Shown here in pieces: positions 14,568 to 17,599 of a stretch of 17,599 nucleotides of DNA. Under the pieces are notes generated by a model that saw only the letters and a list, made by a program, of their open reading frames with translations, ran no database searches and had not been told where the DNA came from. Source of the stretch: JAKJEP01 sp964580995 (GTDB lineage: Bacteria > Planctomycetota > Phycisphaerae > Sedimentisphaerales > SM23-30); assembly GCA_964580995.1 (NCBI GenBank), contig CAZOMV010000111.1, forward strand, positions 1 through 17,599, given 5' to 3'. How positions within the stretch are numbered: position 1 is the first letter of the stretch; each line of letters opens with the position of its first letter. The translations under genes were made by a program, and so were the position numbers.

Positions 14568-15443
14568 ATGAAAAGCTTCATATCTAAAATATTTATTGCC
14601 CTGCTGAGTATAGCTACCATCGCTGAGGTAAGCTGGGCAGGCGGCATCACCGCCGTAGTCGAAACCAAAGAATCCCTTGCCGGCGTCTGGGCGATGAAGC
14701 GGCAGGCGGAGCATATCACGACCTCCCAGGAAAAAGAACACGATATCGGCATGTATTCCCAGCCGTATGAAGGCAGGATTATCGAGGGGAAAGTGGTAAT
14801 CGAAAATCTGCCGGTTCCCGGTCTTTATGACTTGCAGTTCCAGACCAAATCCGGCGGGGTGATCTCCGGCTGGGACCCCAACGTGCCGGAAAGCGATTAT
14901 GTCGGCGATCCTGCACTGGAGGAGGTTGCAAAGAAAAAAATCCTTGCCAAACAGGGTGCCGAAGATTTCAGTGCCTTTTCCGACCGGATGTGGGTGCTGG
15001 ATATCCAGGGCAATATTCAGAATGCCGCCGTTCTGGTCATGAAGCTGAGAACCCGTCCTTTTGTCGGCGGCGATTACCAGCCGGGCGAATGGGTCTGGCG
15101 TCTCGAGCGCTGGCAATGGGAAAACCCCGAAGAAGACACCTGGGTTCCTTATCGTAAACGCCCGTTCTATGCCCTGTACCGCGAGCGAATTTCGGAAAAG
15201 AAACTTCGGGAAAAACAAGTCGTTTTTGCCCGCCATTTGGGCGGGATCCGTTTAACCGATGAACATCCAGCCGTCGATCTGGGCCGGATCAAAATTCCCC
15301 GCCCCATCCCCGGTGTTTTTGCTGTCAATCCGGATGGTTCGTTCCTGCCTCCGGTCATTTTGAAAGGTCCTGAAAAACCAGATTGGCTCGTCATGCCAAA
15401 AGAAATCATGCCTGAAAACCAACAGGCAGGAGGTGCAAAATGA
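14568..15443 (+). CDS. Secreted protein of unknown function, coupled to DUF4159
   Basis: The 291-residue product has a signal peptide with probable cleavage at SWA|GG (after residue 24). The mature protein starts with a beta-rich region containing GKVVIENLPVPGLYDLQF, then a charged helical stretch (about 120-140). A second block has ILDI-like WVLDIQGN, VLVMKLRTRPF and EWVWRLERWQWENPEEDTW. It ends with PFYALYRERI and a Pro-rich tail. I do not recognise a named domain. The pattern of short beta motifs ending in a tryptophan-rich segment looks like a conserved companion of planctomycete DUF4159 genes, which is an impression only. AAAAGGAAAG precedes the ATG, and the last codon overlaps the start of the DUF4159 gene (ATGA), so the two products are probably made in balance. 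Confidence 0.75.
   Translation: MKSFISKIFIALLSIATIAEVSWAGGITAVVETKESLAGVWAMKRQAEHITTSQEKEHDIGMYSQPYEGRIIEGKVVIENLPVPGLYDLQFQTKSGGVISGWDPNVPESDYVGDPALEEVAKKKILAKQGAEDFSAFSDRMWVLDIQGNIQNAAVLVMKLRTRPFVGGDYQPGEWVWRLERWQWENPEEDTWVPYRKRPFYALYRERISEKKLREKQVVFARHLGGIRLTDEHPAVDLGRIKIPRPIPGVFAVNPDGSFLPPVILKGPEKPDWLVMPKEIMPENQQAGGAK
15428..15435 (+). promoter_or_regulatory. Consensus Shine-Dalgarno inside the upstream gene
   Basis: AGGAGGTG lies inside the last codons of the secreted-protein gene, and GGAGG ends six bases before the ATG at 15440. It is the strongest ribosome site in the window. It favours 15440 over the second ATG at 15443. Confidence 0.7.
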
Positions 15444-16978
15444 TGTCTCCCGTATCGAAAAATTTGAATGGTGTTGGATGGTTTTTCATTTGTGTAGCTT
15501 TGCTGCTTATGCCGGTCCTGGCTGCGGCGGAAGATCGGCAACTGGGCACCATCGGCCCGCCCCCCAAGCAGGATCCACAGCGTCAAACGGCTGCGGAAGG
15601 GATGCCCCCGCTGCCGCTGCCGGCCGTCCCCTTGCGGCGATCCGAACCCAAGCAGGAACCGGCCCCGCCCATCTTTGTGGCTAAACTGGCCTACGGCACC
15701 ACCCAGGATTATATGCCCAATCCCGCGGACCTGGATACCCTGCTGCGGCATGTCCGCGCGCAGCTTGATATCTGGTACGGCCATACGATTCTCAACGTCG
15801 AGGAACTGGTGACGATGTACAAAGAAGGAAAAAAATGTGAGATTCCCCTGCTCTATATTACCGGGTATCAGTCCTTCGCGTTTACGCCCGAACAGCGGGC
15901 GGCTCTGCGGGAATATATTCTGGACGGGGGCACGCTGCTGGGCGATGCGACTCTGGGAAGTCCCGACTTCGCCAAATCGTTCCGGACGGAGATCGCCGCC
16001 ATTTTCCCCCAGCATAAACTGGATATTCTGCAACTGGACCACCCGATCTATCGCGGCTATTACCCCTATCAGAACGTCAACTATTTTACCATCACCGACG
16101 GCGTGCACAGCAAAACCGAGAGTCCCCCGCAGTTTCTGGGATTGAATATCGCGGCCCGAACCGCCGTGATTCTTTCCCCCTTCGATATGACCTGCGGCTG
16201 GGATGAGTTTTACGCCCCGCCGGCCCCGCGGATCGGCAGCGCCAAACCGGTCCCCACCATGGCCATGGTACCCGTCGATGCGATCCGCATGGGAATCAAC
16301 CTGCTGACCTATGTTTCCGCGGAACGGACCTTCGCCAAAACGCAGGCCTACACCCTCAAGGTGGAGGGCAATCAGCCCCAGCATCGCGCCGCCCTGCAAT
16401 TCGGCCTTCTGCGCCATCAGGGGGACTGGAATCCCGATTCCAACAGCATTTACCAGTTGATCCGTTTCGCCGCCCTGCGCACCAGCATACCCGTTGCCTA
16501 CGACATTAAATCCGTGGATGCCGAGGTCGAGCAAATTACCGATACGCCGCTGCTGATTATGACCGGCATGGACGAGCCGCAACTGGACGAGAGACAATTG
16601 ACGGTTCTGCAGCGGCACTTGCAGGCCGGCGGGTTTCTGTTTATCAACAACACCTCCGGTTTCGCCAAATTCGACCGCGAGGCCCGGGCCATCATCGCCA
16701 AACTGCTGCCCGACCATGCTCTTCAGGCCGTCCCGGCGGACCACGGTTTGTATCACTCCCTGTACGATATTCAGGAATTGCATCACTTCGGCAGTACGCA
16801 GTCCGCCCCCCCCGATCTGGAAGCGGTCTTTATCGGCGAGCGGGCCGCCATTGTGTATTCTCCCACCGATACTCTCGGCATGATCAAAGGGGTGCACGAT
16901 CCGTACGCCAACACCTATGACGCGGACTCCGCCCAGCAGTTGGCGCTGAATGTTCTCTGTTACGCCCTGCAGCAATGA
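15440..16978 (+). CDS. Secreted protein with two tandem DUF4159 domains
   Basis: The 512-residue product has a signal peptide (about 1-30, AAA|ED) and a Pro-rich linker (38-77). Two related domains of about 200 residues follow. The first (about 79-300) has KLAYGTTQDYMPNPADLDTL, EIPLLYITGYQSFAFT and YILDGGTLLGDATLG; the second (about 315-510) has LQFGLLRHQGDWNPDSNS, TPLLIMTGMDEPQLDE and HLQAGGFLFINNTSG. Both keep the DUF4159 order: a W/Y-containing first strand, then a [LI]xxTG strand, then a GGxL/F-[LF]-x-[DN] strand, a fold related to class I amidotransferases but without a visible nucleophilic Cys. DUF4159 genes are often next to MoxR/VWA operons. It overlaps the preceding gene by four bases and is followed by the second MoxR after 53 bases. 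Confidence 0.9.
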   Translation: MMSPVSKNLNGVGWFFICVALLLMPVLAAAEDRQLGTIGPPPKQDPQRQTAAEGMPPLPLPAVPLRRSEPKQEPAPPIFVAKLAYGTTQDYMPNPADLDTLLRHVRAQLDIWYGHTILNVEELVTMYKEGKKCEIPLLYITGYQSFAFTPEQRAALREYILDGGTLLGDATLGSPDFAKSFRTEIAAIFPQHKLDILQLDHPIYRGYYPYQNVNYFTITDGVHSKTESPPQFLGLNIAARTAVILSPFDMTCGWDEFYAPPAPRIGSAKPVPTMAMVPVDAIRMGINLLTYVSAERTFAKTQAYTLKVEGNQPQHRAALQFGLLRHQGDWNPDSNSIYQLIRFAALRTSIPVAYDIKSVDAEVEQITDTPLLIMTGMDEPQLDERQLTVLQRHLQAGGFLFINNTSGFAKFDREARAIIAKLLPDHALQAVPADHGLYHSLYDIQELHHFGSTQSAPPDLEAVFIGERAAIVYSPTDTLGMIKGVHDPYANTYDADSAQQLALNVLCYALQQ

Positions 16979-17031
16979 CAGGTTGAAAAAATGTTTAAAA
17001 AACGATTATCGAAAAGTAAAGCGAGGAACCT

Positions 17032-17599
<568 letters not shown>

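Noticed and set aside
16983..17010. Possible promoter ahead of MoxR 2 (TTGAAA with a GATTAT-like box)
   Set aside because: The -10 match is poor and the spacer is only about 15 bp. The 53-base gap is consistent with simple operon continuation.

Overview
The window most likely comes from a bacterium of the Planctomycetota, probably a Phycisphaerae-like lineage. Three things suggest this. The gene set (MoxR AAA+ ATPase, DUF58, BatA-type VWA protein, DUF4175 protein, VWA plus amidotransferase-like protein, prenyltransferase/squalene-cyclase-like toroid, DUF4159 protein) is a combination I associate with that phylum. The small prepilin-like gene is of the kind that has proliferated in planctomycetes. 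Its C-terminal tryptophan-rich tail resembles Phycisphaerae members. The assignment rests on recognition only; no search was run.

Layout. Positions 1-360 hold no convincing gene. They contain a possible fragment of a dispersed intergenic repeat (about 1-74), an AT-rich inverted repeat (165-186) and a degenerate 21-bp tandem array that is almost free of G on the plus strand (about 170-290). A small two-helix membrane protein of unknown function lies on the minus strand at 361-867. The divergent intergenic space (868-1137) holds a good sigma70-type promoter (1034-1062). A perfect dyad sits between its -35 and -10 boxes (1038-1052), and an AT palindrome lies upstream (997-1010). Everything from 1138 to the right edge is on the plus strand and tightly packed: MoxR 1 (1138-2166), a candidate terminator (2182-2205), the prepilin-like protein (2245-2970), DUF58 (3013-3906), BatA-type VWA (3922-6243), the DUF4175 giant (6268-10038), VWA/GATase-like (10059-12455), a membrane-anchored toroid (12466-13575), a coiled-coil probable lipoprotein (13611-14552), a secreted unknown (14568-15443), a tandem DUF4159 protein (15440-16978) and the 5' part of a second MoxR (17032 to the edge).

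How the genes may work together. MoxR ATPases paired with VWA proteins act elsewhere as chaperone or remodelling pairs (RavA-ViaA, the MoxR of methanol dehydrogenase maturation, the Bat aerotolerance cluster). Here a cytosolic AAA+ ring and a soluble DUF58 protein are encoded with at least three membrane-spanning proteins (two of them carrying intact MIDAS motifs), a probable coiled-coil lipoprotein and two proteins with signal peptides. The inferred picture is an envelope-spanning, ATP-driven assembly or maturation machine with three metal-dependent adhesion modules. Its substrate is unknown. The second MoxR gene at the right edge suggests either a second ATPase for the same complex or the start of a neighbouring paralogous unit.
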